36,234 nt of DNA from CAZHLD01 sp964533185 (GTDB lineage Bacteria > Acidobacteriota > Terriglobia > Acidiferrales > UBA7541). The notes beneath the pieces were generated by a model. The model was not told the DNA's origin. It worked only from the letters and a program-made list of their open reading frames with translations, and did not search any database. The first letter of the stretch is position 1. Each line of letters opens with the position of its first letter. The translations under genes and the position numbers were made by a program. Shown here in pieces: positions 23,411-30,715 of the stretch. The stretch lies in NCBI GenBank assembly GCA_964533185.1, contig CAZHLD010000026.1, forward strand, positions 1 to 36,234. Direction: 5' to 3'.

Positions 23411-24649
23411 ATGAGGGTCTGTATACATCGGGGAACGAAAGAGATCGGGGGCACCTGCGTTGAGATTGAATCAAGGAACACACGTATCGTCCTGGATGTT
23501 GGATTGCCGCTAGATGTCACTACTCCAGATGAGATGCCGCTGCACTCAATCCGCGGTTTCGAGACACCCGATGCGTCGCTGCTCGGTGTTGTTATCTCGC
23601 ATCCCCACCCAGACCACTACGGTCTAGCATACCGTCTGCCGGATCAGACGCTATTTCTCATCGGCAAGGCCGCCCAATCTATTCTGGCGGCAGCGGACTT
23701 GTTCACACCAAGCGGGACCACATTCGGAAACGTGGGGTATCTGGAAGATCGAACGCCCATCATGCTCGGTCCATTCACTATTACGCCGTTTCTCGTGGAT
23801 CACTCGGCCTATGACGCCTACGCTGTCCTGGTTGAGGCAGATGGCAAGCGGCTTTTCTATTCGGGTGACTTGCGAGCGCACGGCCGCAAAGGAGCGCTCT
23901 TCGAGAAGCTCGTTCGTCAACCGCCCGAGCGGGTGGATGTGCTGCTTATGGAGGGAACAACCATCGGTCGTGACAATCAGGCGTTCCCGACAGAGGCGGC
24001 TCTGGAGCAACGTTTCGTGGAGCTTTTTCAGCAGACGGCGGGAATGCCGCTGGTCTGGTGTTCCGGCCAGAACATCGACAGGCTCGTGACCGTAATGCGG
24101 GCGTGCATCAAGACAGGACGGCAGTTCATCATCGACATGTACTCCGCCCATGTCCTGCGGTCGACTGGCAGCCAACAACTGCCCCAGGCGGGGTGGGATC
24201 ACATCAAAGTGTTCCTGCCGAGCGCTCAACGACGGCAAATCATCCGGCGAAGTGAGTTCGACCTCGCCAAAAGCTACGGCCCTTGGCGAATCTTTCCTGA
24301 GCAGCTTGCTCAGGCTGCTGCAACCTCCGTAATGCTTTTCAGGCCGAGCATGATGAAAGACGTCGAGGGAGCTTCGTGCCTGGTGGGCTCCAGGCTCATA
24401 TACTCGCTCTGGTCAGGTTATCTGAAGGATGCGAAGACAAAGCCGTTTCGGGAATGGCTCCATCGGCACGGGATTCCTCTGAACGAGTGCCACACGTCAG
24501 GGCACGCTGCGGTGCAGGACCTGGTGAGACTGCGACTCGCCTTTCCGAACGCCCCGGTGGTGCCCATTCATACCGTCAACGCCGATCGGTTCGAGGAACT
24601 GTTCGGGAATGCTCAGCGCCGGAAGGATGGTGAGTGGTGGACTGTCTGA
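23411..24649 (+). CDS. RNase J-like beta-CASP metallo-beta-lactamase-fold hydrolase
   Basis: A 412-residue protein. Metal-binding motifs in order are HPHPDH (H64, H66, D68, H69), H131 in VDHSAYDAY, D153 in FYSGDLRAHG, and the late H387 in VPIHTVN. The HTSGHA motif (H361, H365) followed by that VPIHT is the arrangement of RNase J and other beta-CASP nucleases. The first motif has proline where HxHxDH usually has T/S and A/G. RNase J itself is about 550 residues; this form lacks the C-terminal extension. It probably acts on RNA or DNA, but a non-nuclease hydrolase is possible. It lies between a decayed defence gene and a PD-(D/E)XK-like gene on the opposite strand. The ATG at 23411 has only a weak ribosome site. 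Confidence 0.8.
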   Translation: MRVCIHRGTKEIGGTCVEIESRNTRIVLDVGLPLDVTTPDEMPLHSIRGFETPDASLLGVVISHPHPDHYGLAYRLPDQTLFLIGKAAQSILAAADLFTPSGTTFGNVGYLEDRTPIMLGPFTITPFLVDHSAYDAYAVLVEADGKRLFYSGDLRAHGRKGALFEKLVRQPPERVDVLLMEGTTIGRDNQAFPTEAALEQRFVELFQQTAGMPLVWCSGQNIDRLVTVMRACIKTGRQFIIDMYSAHVLRSTGSQQLPQAGWDHIKVFLPSAQRRQIIRRSEFDLAKSYGPWRIFPEQLAQAAATSVMLFRPSMMKDVEGASCLVGSRLIYSLWSGYLKDAKTKPFREWLHRHGIPLNECHTSGHAAVQDLVRLRLAFPNAPVVPIHTVNADRFEELFGNAQRRKDGEWWTV

Positions 24650-24696
24650 AACACATCCACCAGGCCATCACGGCTCGCTCGAATTACTGCCCCGAA

Positions 24697-25515
24697 TCAG
24701 GACTGTCTGCCGCTGAGAGACCGGAGTTCAACTACCCGCGCACCGGTGATTGTCGGCAGTTCTGCCGCATCGTCCCAGCTCCCCTCGACAGCGACAAAAT
24801 GGATGTCGAACCATCTTCCAAGAGCATCGACCAGTTTCCAGAATGGCGGCCAAGCCTCGGAGGGAAATGCCCCGGCGTGCAGCCCCAGACAGCTAGACCA
24901 GTATTCATCCGGTGCGACACCGACCAAGGTTACCTTGTCCAAGGTCGCAGGAAATTCCGAGGGAGACCCTCCAAACCAACGCACAGCCTCGACCCAGTGG
25001 TCTCTGAGTTTCGGCCAGACCTTGCGGATTGCGAATCCGTAGGCTGCTACTTCCACCAGCATTCTAAGAGGAGATTCATTGGAATTGTGCTTCTTCAGCT
25101 CGTTTGGCACTGGCAGAAAGTCCGTTCCGATGCCGAGCAGGTCGATCTTGCCCCAGTATTTGTCTTTGCGAGAGGCCTGTAAGGGATATTGATACGCCTG
25201 AATGCGGTTGCAGACTGGAACGTATTCGTCCGAGCCTGTGGGTCCCCACTTCCCGTACATTTCCCGTTCCCATTTATCTTCCTCGTGTGTCAGCGGAGGA
25301 TTCGTCATGCGATCCAAGCAGAAGTCCTTATTACGTTCCGGGGCCTTATTGATTGTATTTTTGACGAGATTGTCGAGGTTCGACAGAATGTCCTTGGTTT
25401 GCTCCTTCGCAAAGGCGAGTTGGAATCTGAACGAATCGCGCCCCTTCCTTGAGTTGGCGAGTTCATGCAGCCCCAGACGGAGATTGGGATCAATCTTGCG
25501 AACTTTACTCGCCAT
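24697..25515 (-). CDS. uncharacterised protein with a PD-(D/E)XK-like motif
   Basis: A 272-residue protein of no named family known to me. In the middle, KIDLLGIGTDFLPVPNELKK gives a D-x13-E-x-K arrangement (D125, E139, K141 from the chosen start) followed by a helix and a hydrophobic strand, consistent with a restriction-endonuclease-like core. The N-terminal 100 residues are charged, and the C-terminal part is tryptophan-rich with alternating strands. I chose the ATG at 25515 (MASKVRKIDPNL) rather than the frame opening at 25566. It converges with the beta-CASP gene with a 47-bp gap. A nuclease role is inference. Confidence 0.65.
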   Translation of the reverse strand: MASKVRKIDPNLRLGLHELANSRKGRDSFRFQLAFAKEQTKDILSNLDNLVKNTINKAPERNKDFCLDRMTNPPLTHEEDKWEREMYGKWGPTGSDEYVPVCNRIQAYQYPLQASRKDKYWGKIDLLGIGTDFLPVPNELKKHNSNESPLRMLVEVAAYGFAIRKVWPKLRDHWVEAVRWFGGSPSEFPATLDKVTLVGVAPDEYWSSCLGLHAGAFPSEAWPPFWKLVDALGRWFDIHFVAVEGSWDDAAELPTITGARVVELRSLSGRQS

Positions 25516-25977
25516 CTCAGTTTGCCTCCGCAAGCAGGCAACTCTGCCCCAATACTTGAATAGCACAAGTTCCGTGATTGGGTGCGATTTTCTTCAAAGC
25601 AACCTCGCTGGGTCAAAAACGCGCGGGTGGCCCAGCGTTTGGAATCGCTCTCCGCCACAACGCTCTGTCCACTTGAACGGATGACGGCGTACCCGGAAGT
25701 AATCCACTTGTCTGTATAACGAGCTTTCCGGAAAATGAGACAACTACGGTTCGGAAGCGTATCCGATCGCTCTCGGACAAGTCACGTCATGTTTTCTGAA
25801 AGCCTGCAAGAACAGTCTTTCCCACCAGGTAAGCAAGGTTGTTCCCGAAAAATGGCCGTGCCGGAGTAGGGCGCCGTTTTTCTCGGAAGAGGATTAAGGG
25901 TCCCGGGGCTTTTTACCCCGCTGGCGTACCGGCATAATTTTTCTCAAGTATCACATCTGCCCCCGGTGCCGCCCGGA

Positions 25978-26232
25978 ATGTGGGCCCGCACTCCTCGGGA
26001 GCTGCTGGACATCTCCATCGAGGGAGCGCCGGATCGGCGACTCGCATTCGGCGTGAACAGGGAGCAAATAGCAACGCTCGGCCTCTGGCCCCTTGAGTAC
26101 ATGAACTTTCTCGAAGTACTCGATGCGTGCCTGGAAAGCAGACAAGAAATCAGCCGAAAGAAGCGCAAGAAGTTCGCCAAGGCTCACGGTCACTCTTTCC
26201 ACCGCGCGATGACTGAGAGGGCCACCAGGTGA
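25978..26232 (+). CDS. possible small hypothetical protein or gene remnant
   Basis: An 84-residue frame with plausible composition and high third-position GC: MWARTPRELLDISIEG, then a Leu-rich helix (LEYMNFLEVLDACL) and a basic end (RKKRKKFAKAHGHS). No ribosome site precedes the ATG; a GTG at 25966 is an alternative. I recognise no family. The opposite strand also has an open frame here, so the call is uncertain. It may be the 3' end of a degraded larger gene. Confidence 0.35.
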   Translation: MWARTPRELLDISIEGAPDRRLAFGVNREQIATLGLWPLEYMNFLEVLDACLESRQEISRKKRKKFAKAHGHSFHRAMTERATR

Positions 26233-26443
26233 TTAACTTAGGTGCGAATGGGTTCAGGCTGCACCCGCTCGCGCCTACCCGAAGAGAAAAGCAGCCTCGG
26301 AGCGGAATAGCTAAGGGATATAACCCGTGGTCAATTCTGGAAAATACTACTTTACTTTTAGTCATAAACGTAGTAGGCTAGGGGTGGCAGTGAATTGGCA
26401 ACAAGCCCTTATTTTACTATGGGTTACGGGTATAAACGGCTGC

Positions 26444-26646
26444 AAGCGCGGCTGCCAGGCCCCAGGGGCCGTTTTAGGCCCCCGGCTAGGGGGTACCCCT
26501 ACCCCGGCCCTAAACGGGGCCCTGCGGGGGCCCTGGCGCCTACTGCCCGGCCCCCTGCGGGCGGGCGTACCCCCCGTAGGCGGGTACCGGGCCGGGGCGG
26601 GCCGCCCTACGGGGCCCCCCGCGCGGCGGGCTACGGGAGGCTACCC
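26444..26646 (+). repeat. palindrome-dense, very GC-rich segment upstream of the excisionase-like gene
   Basis: From 26461 to 26640 the DNA is about 82% GC by my count, and A and T occur mainly as TA steps. It is packed with inverted repeats: GGCCCC-A-GGGGCC (26458-26470), a stem of CCGTTTTAGG with CCTAAACGG (26469-26517, one bulge) enclosing TAGGGG-GTA-CCCCTA (26487-26501), GTACCC and GGGTAC (26567-26587), GGGCGG-G-CCGCCC (26595-26607), and CCGCGCGG (26619-26626). GGGGCCCTG is repeated directly at 26516 and 26527. This could fold into a chain of hairpins in DNA or RNA. It is open in several frames, but the translations are low-complexity Pro/Arg/Gly, so I do not read it as coding. Confidence 0.7.
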
Positions 26647-26844
26647 GTGGAACGCCTACTAACCGTACGCGAAGCCGCCCGGCTACTAGGCGTCCGGGAG
26701 CAGAGCCTGTATTTGTGGGTCAGCTTGAAGCGCGTACCGCATCGCAAGATTGGTCGCCTCGTACGTTTCACGATGGGCGACCTTGAAGAGTACGTGGAAC
26801 GGCAACGGCAGCTTCCAGCGGCACGAGAAAATGAGCGTTTATAA
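26647..26844 (+). CDS. excisionase-like helix-turn-helix protein
   Basis: A 65-residue protein that is essentially one winged helix-turn-helix: LLTVREAARLLGVREQSLYLWV, then the wing IPHRKIGRLVRF-type segment and a C-terminal helix ending EEYVERQRQ. This is the MerR-like excisionase family (DNA-binding, about 60 residues). The GTG at 26647 has GGGAGG six bases upstream (26635-26640), which fixes the start; an open frame continues leftwards through the palindromic segment but gives low-complexity protein. Its end overlaps the integrase start by 14 nt, so it is translated together with the integrase and probably controls its direction. Confidence 0.8.
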   Translation: MERLLTVREAARLLGVREQSLYLWVSLKRVPHRKIGRLVRFTMGDLEEYVERQRQLPAARENERL

Positions 26845-28027
26845 GCGAGGCGTCCACTGGTGGTACAGCTTCTGGTTCGAGGGGCAGCACATACAGCAGG
26901 GAACGAAAGTCACCAGCCGAAAACTTGCCTCGAAGATGGAAGCTATCCACAAGGCGCAACTCGCTCTTGGGAAATACGGGTTGGGCCCAGTTAAGGCAGT
27001 TCCAAGGTTCGCTGACTTCGCAGACCACTACCTTGACTACAGCAAAGCAAATAAACCGGCCTATGGAGTGGAGCGCTACTACGTCCCGAAGGCATTAGTT
27101 CCCTTCTTTGGGAAATTCAGATTGAACGAAATCGGTGCGAAGTTAGTTGAAAACTACAAGCAGCAGCGCCTGGGCGAGGGTTTGAAAAAATCATCAATCA
27201 ACCGCGAAGTCGGCCTACTCAAATCCATGCTGAGCACCGCGGTCAAATGGGGAGACGTCGATAAGAATGGGACTCGGGAAGCAAAGCTCTTCAAGCTGGA
27301 CGAGCCTCCTTCAGACCGCGTGTTGTCCTTTGAGGAAGAAGAAAAGCTGCTAGCGGCTTGCGAAGGACCTGAATTACGAGGTCGGGCTCCTCACCTGAAA
27401 GCGATTATCCTAGTCGCTCTCTACACGGGGCTGCGCCGTGGAGAGATCCTTCGGTTGCGCTGGGCGGACATCGATTTCGATAACAATCTCCTGATCGTGC
27501 GGCGATCGAAGACCGCCGCAGGACAGGGGCGGCGCGTAAATCTGAACACTGTGCTTAGGGAGTTGCTCTGGACGTTGCGTCAGAAGGCAGAGAGCGAATG
27601 GATCTTCCCGTCACCTGATAGGTTTCAAGAGCCGGACAAAGCAGCGAAGCACATCCGCGACATCAAACACGCCTTCGGCCAGGCCTTAAAGCTCGCCGGC
27701 GTTACACCTATCACGTTCCATCAGCTGCGCCACACTTTCTGTACTCGGTTGGCCAACGCTGGCGTTCCATTGCCTGTGATCCAGGACCTGGCCGGTCACG
27801 CTTCGATCCTTATGACCCGTCGGTATACCCACCCCGGCAACGAATTGAAACAAAAGGCGGTTGAGCTGCTTTTGGCCGGTCGAAATGGGGCCGAAACAGC
27901 TACGAAATCCGCTACGCCGGTGGAAATGCAGCCGGAGCGCCGTGCGACGGAAAAAGGGCAAGTAGTTCAGTTTAGGCGGCTTGCGAAAGGGGCGAAGCGT
28001 GAAGAAGTGGCTCAGACCTCTACCTAG
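26831..28027 (+). CDS. tyrosine recombinase/integrase
   Basis: A 398-residue phage-type integrase. An N-terminal arm/SAM-like part (about 1-155) is followed by the catalytic domain with all expected residues: R202 (TGLRRGE), K227 (RSKTAAGQG), H297 and R300 (HQLRHTF), H323 (AGHASI) and Y332 (RRYTHPG). It cuts and rejoins att DNA through a 3'-phosphotyrosine. The start is the ATG at 26831 inside the excisionase gene. A basic C-terminal tail of about 60 residues follows the tyrosine. Its target is probably a tRNA 3' end, since tRNA fragments flank the region, although none is adjacent to the gene. Confidence 0.95.
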   Translation: MSVYKRGVHWWYSFWFEGQHIQQGTKVTSRKLASKMEAIHKAQLALGKYGLGPVKAVPRFADFADHYLDYSKANKPAYGVERYYVPKALVPFFGKFRLNEIGAKLVENYKQQRLGEGLKKSSINREVGLLKSMLSTAVKWGDVDKNGTREAKLFKLDEPPSDRVLSFEEEEKLLAACEGPELRGRAPHLKAIILVALYTGLRRGEILRLRWADIDFDNNLLIVRRSKTAAGQGRRVNLNTVLRELLWTLRQKAESEWIFPSPDRFQEPDKAAKHIRDIKHAFGQALKLAGVTPITFHQLRHTFCTRLANAGVPLPVIQDLAGHASILMTRRYTHPGNELKQKAVELLLAGRNGAETATKSATPVEMQPERRATEKGQVVQFRRLAKGAKREEVAQTST

Positions 28028-28041
28028 GGGAGGTAGAGGTC
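28015..28041 (+). terminator. 11-bp perfect inverted repeat at the integrase stop codon
   Basis: GACCTCTACCT (28015-28025) and AGGTAGAGGTC (28031-28041) form a perfect 11-bp stem with a 5-nt loop that includes part of the stop codon. No T run follows, so it is either a Rho-independent-like hairpin without the tail or a protein-binding site. It separates the integrase from the phosphatase gene. Confidence 0.45.
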
Positions 28042-28111
28042 ACAGAAATTGGCCTTGCAAACGAAGGGAGGGCAACGGGTTGAAGCGTCCCTGCGGCTCG
28101 CGACAGGAACT

Positions 28112-28564
28112 ATGAAGGCGTTCTTTGTAAATGACCGGTTGGCGTTCGGCAGCGCGATCAAGACTTGGCGCCACGTGGAACAGCTCCGAGCCCTGGGTAT
28201 CACCCACGTCATCAACCTCCGCCGCAGCACAAACAACAAGAGGGCCCAGCAGTTCAAGCATCTGTGGCTCCCGTTCAAAGATGACAAGAAGCCCCGCCCG
28301 GCTTGGTTCTACTCTCGCGCCGTCCGCTTCTACCTACGCGCTATGCGGCGGGCCAACTCCAAGCTCTTCGTCATGTGCCACCACGGAATCTGCAGGAGCC
28401 CAGCCCTGGCATATTTCCTTCTTCGTGGGTCTGGGATCAGTCCGAGTAAAGCTCAAGCCCTCATTCGCCGAGCTCGCCCCTGCGCTCAGGTCGTTCGGGC
28501 CTATCGTGAATCAGGTGAGGATTTCATATGTGAATCCAACCAATCGAGTCAAGGAGTAGAATGA
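28112..28564 (+). CDS. dual-specificity phosphatase-like protein
   Basis: A 150-residue protein with the cysteine phosphatase loop CHHGICRS (C89, R95; CX5R with a following serine), preceded by a strand LFVMC and followed by a helix (PALAYFLLRGSG), as in dual-specificity and protein tyrosine phosphatases. The early segment LGITHVINLRRSTNN is the usual beginning of this fold. The ATG at 28112 has an AGGA ribosome site; a TTG at 28049 is an alternative. Its stop overlaps the next ATG by 4 nt (ATGA). The likely substrates are phosphorylated proteins, nucleotides or RNA ends; nothing in the sequence decides. The long Arg-rich helix after the loop is unusual for metabolic enzymes. Confidence 0.75.
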   Translation: MKAFFVNDRLAFGSAIKTWRHVEQLRALGITHVINLRRSTNNKRAQQFKHLWLPFKDDKKPRPAWFYSRAVRFYLRAMRRANSKLFVMCHHGICRSPALAYFLLRGSGISPSKAQALIRRARPCAQVVRAYRESGEDFICESNQSSQGVE

Positions 28565-29130
28565 GACCGATGAAGAGGATGCCCAACTACGAGAAGCTCG
28601 TAGCGCATGTGAACCGCAAGGACTGGTGGCACGTCCCCCCGGTTGACCCAGACGCCTACCGCAGACGCGGAAAGTTTCTGGCGTCGACTTTTGCTGAAGC
28701 TGAGTTTTGGGGCCGTCCGCTTGACGAGCCGCAGAAGGTGAAGGTCGCGCACCCTCTACTCGGTGACGAGGCTACTATCGAGAAGGCTCTCTTTGGGCGA
28801 TGCGTCTCCAGGGAGGACATCAAGATGGAAGAGCGGTGGGCGCTAGACGCAAGGATGAAGCGAGCAGCCCTAGCCAGTGGATACGACTCCATCGTGCTGA
28901 TGACCCCAAAGGCGTTTACCGAATTGAAGGCCCGTGGTAGGCTTCCGCGCAGCCTGGAACTGAATATCCTAAATGTCAGTGTGGACGGTGACAGCCAGTT
29001 GACCGAAACAGGGAACCGCCCCCAGCCCGGCCACATATACAAGGCGGATTGTATCCGCAAGATGGCCGCGTGGCCCGCAGCCGTGCCCCCGTTGGCGCCT
29101 ATTGGAATGCCTGCGGAAGCAAGAACCTAA
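28561..29130 (+). CDS. uncharacterised protein coupled to the phosphatase
   Basis: A 189-residue protein I cannot assign with confidence. It has a basic N-terminus, a middle segment GKFLASTFAEAEFWGRPLDEPQKVKV, LDARMKRAALASGYDSIVLM, and a proline-rich end. The order short strand with ST, AEAEFxG, then GYDSIVLM recalls small ADP-ribosyltransferase-like proteins, but no catalytic set is clear. The ATG overlaps the phosphatase stop (ATGA), so the two are made together and probably work together. The last 32 bp overlap the opposing HEPN-like gene. Confidence 0.6.
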   Translation: MRPMKRMPNYEKLVAHVNRKDWWHVPPVDPDAYRRRGKFLASTFAEAEFWGRPLDEPQKVKVAHPLLGDEATIEKALFGRCVSREDIKMEERWALDARMKRAALASGYDSIVLMTPKAFTELKARGRLPRSLELNILNVSVDGDSQLTETGNRPQPGHIYKADCIRKMAAWPAAVPPLAPIGMPAEART

Positions 29131-29659
29131 ACTGTGCGAAAAGGTCTTTCCTCCCAGGTGTCAGGGTTTTCAAGAATTGGATGAAACGAGAGGTCAACTC
29201 TTCACCCATCCTTTGTAGCGGCCATTCCTTGGCGTAACTGGAACGCGAGTATGAGACGTGCGAGAGCATTCTGTTTATCCGGTTGCGCTCGTCGGGCGCT
29301 ACCTCTATCCAGTCAGTGATTTCGAAGTTCCATCCCGATGGGTTGAAATCAAATGCCAAGACGCTATCGAGGGCTACGGCGTAGCGGTCGGGGCTCTTGG
29401 AGTCTGGTTGGCGTTGTCCGTGCGTTGGATACAAGAAATCCCGAACATTGCGGAAGTGCACGAGGAACGACTCAATAGCCATGTTGCGAAAAGCGGGGTT
29501 GAGCAGGGGCAAGAACAGCCAAAGAGCGAGCACGTTACACAGCATCTCAACTTCGTAGTAGATATTTCCGGCTGCATTCCGCAGGTCTTCATCAGTGCGG
29601 GGCGGTCGCGTGTTTACAACAAGGCCTGTGCTCCCATCGCAATTTGCGCTCCTGTCCAT
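29099..29659 (-). CDS. uncharacterised protein with possible HEPN-like features
   Basis: The product is mostly helical: NIYYEVEMLCNVLALWLFLP, an NMAIESFLVHFRNVRDFLYPTH helix, and RINRMLSHVSYSR. The last contains an R-x6-H, which is within the Rx4-6H range of HEPN ribonucleases, and the general layout fits, but other helical families would also. I put the start at the ATG at 29659 because an upstream GTG (29731) would overlap the secreted-protein gene by 58 nt; neither has a good ribosome site. It converges on and overlaps the phosphatase-coupled gene by 32 bp. Function unknown. Confidence 0.55.
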   Translation of the reverse strand: MDRSANCDGSTGLVVNTRPPRTDEDLRNAAGNIYYEVEMLCNVLALWLFLPLLNPAFRNMAIESFLVHFRNVRDFLYPTHGQRQPDSKSPDRYAVALDSVLAFDFNPSGWNFEITDWIEVAPDERNRINRMLSHVSYSRSSYAKEWPLQRMGEELTSRFIQFLKTLTPGRKDLFAQFRFLLPQAFQ

Positions 29660-29673
29660 TCTGGTGGAATCAA

Positions 29674-29982
29674 TCAACGCAGAATTTTTCTTGAGGCGGA
29701 ACCCTGTCTCCAGGCGGCGAAGGCGTGCCACGCATCCACGCTATGGCTTACGTCGACCTTCTGAGCGCCGGTGATTGCCGGGACATTCACGTCGATTCGG
29801 GATTCCGGTGCGGGTACCGTGTGCTCGACGTGAACATCGCAATGCCGAAACGTCATGGCCGAGATTGACTCGCCGGGCTGTGTTTCTCTGGCCGCCTCGA
29901 TTGCTTTGACGATAGCCGAACTCGTAAGCGAGGCAGCTAGCAGCAGAACGCCCCCGACCGCGAAACATCGCGCATTTTTCAT
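29674..29982 (-). CDS. small secreted protein of unknown function
   Basis: A 102-residue protein with a clear N-terminal signal peptide (MKNARCFAVGGVLLLAASL, predicted cleavage near residue 25-27) and no further membrane segment. The ATG has GGAGGG five bases upstream, so the gene is probably real. The mature part has no recognised motif; a histidine- and valine-containing stretch (HCDVHVEHTV) might bind metal. It lies just upstream of, and in the same direction as, the HEPN-like gene. Confidence 0.6.
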   Translation of the reverse strand: MKNARCFAVGGVLLLAASLTSSAIVKAIEAARETQPGESISAMTFRHCDVHVEHTVPAPESRIDVNVPAITGAQKVDVSHSVDAWHAFAAWRQGSASRKILR

Positions 29983-30715
29983 CGTCCCTCCTGCGAGGAA
30001 AAGTGTAGCAGACCAGGCTTTGAAGAGATAGCCACAGAGACAAAGAGCCCACAGACCGAAGGCATCGTGGGCGCGCCGCGTGGTAGAATGATTCCATGAA
30101 CGGCAAACCTATTCTGACTGGTTTGACGCTCGCACTTATTGTCTTTCGTGAAGTTGCGCCACACAAACAAAATTACACGCTTGTCGAACATCCCCATTAC
30201 GACCGGGAGATGCACACCGATTCCGTTGCTAGCACAGCAGCGCCTGTCAGCGCATCCGGCGGGCAAGTCGCGTTTGACAACGAAGCCTTTTCGCCATCTT
30301 TACCGTGGGCGCGCTGGTGGCGAGCGGATGAGAGCCGGATGGTCGCCGTGCAAGGAATGATGCGACTTGGCGTGTAATGGTAGGGCCGGGTGGACTTGAA
30401 CCGCCAACACCGAGTTTAGGAAACCACTGCTGTATCCATCTGAGCTACAGGCCCACGGCATCAAAAGGACAGTCTAACTCGAACCGGCCTTCAGCAACAG
30501 CCCCTGAAGAGTGAGCTTGGAGAGTACGCCGCCAGGCGTGTGTCATGCACGGGGCCACCCCGGTGCCTAAAGAAGAAAGGCGCGCTCGCTGCCGGAGAAT
30601 AAATCGAGGCCAGCCGGGTGTTGGTGTGCGGGAATCTTCTCCGTGCTAGACTCCCCGACAAAATGAGTATAACGGACGATGGGTTACTCCTGTCGGCCAT
30701 ACGAACGAGGCACAA
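29983..30715. other. mostly non-coding stretch with a tRNA-like sequence
   Basis: About 730 bp upstream of the DUF3427-type gene. It holds the tRNA-like sequence at 30378-30454 and presumably the promoters of both flanking genes. A plus-strand frame at 30096-30377 starts with a plausible ATG but has no motif, and other open frames are short. I see no -10/-35 pair that I would trust. Confidence 0.4.
30378..30454 (-). tRNA. degenerate tRNA-Arg(CCT)-like gene
   Basis: The minus strand has a full-length cloverleaf order ending in CCA: 5' GGGCCTG, TAGCTCAG D-arm, anticodon loop TTCCTAA (anticodon CCT, arginine), T-loop TTCAAGT and 3' ACCA. Every stem has at least one mismatch (C4-C69 in the acceptor, C13-C22 in the D-stem, two non-pairs in the anticodon stem, C51-A63 in the T-stem). 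It is therefore either a decaying chromosomal tRNA or one carried by the mobile element and no longer selected. It shares the 11-mer TTTAGGAAACC (plus strand) with the fragment at 32191. Confidence 0.5.

Noticed and set aside
22873..23463. Long plus-strand frame between the Abi-C remnant and the MBL gene
   Set aside because: Irregular composition, no motif, and no ribosome site; it overlaps the real MBL start in another frame.
26327..26662. Open frames through the GC-rich palindromic segment
   Set aside because: Translations are low-complexity Pro/Arg/Gly, a by-product of GC content; no domain is visible.
30096..30377. 93-residue plus-strand frame
   Set aside because: No ribosome site or motif, and it ends against the tRNA-like sequence; not enough support.
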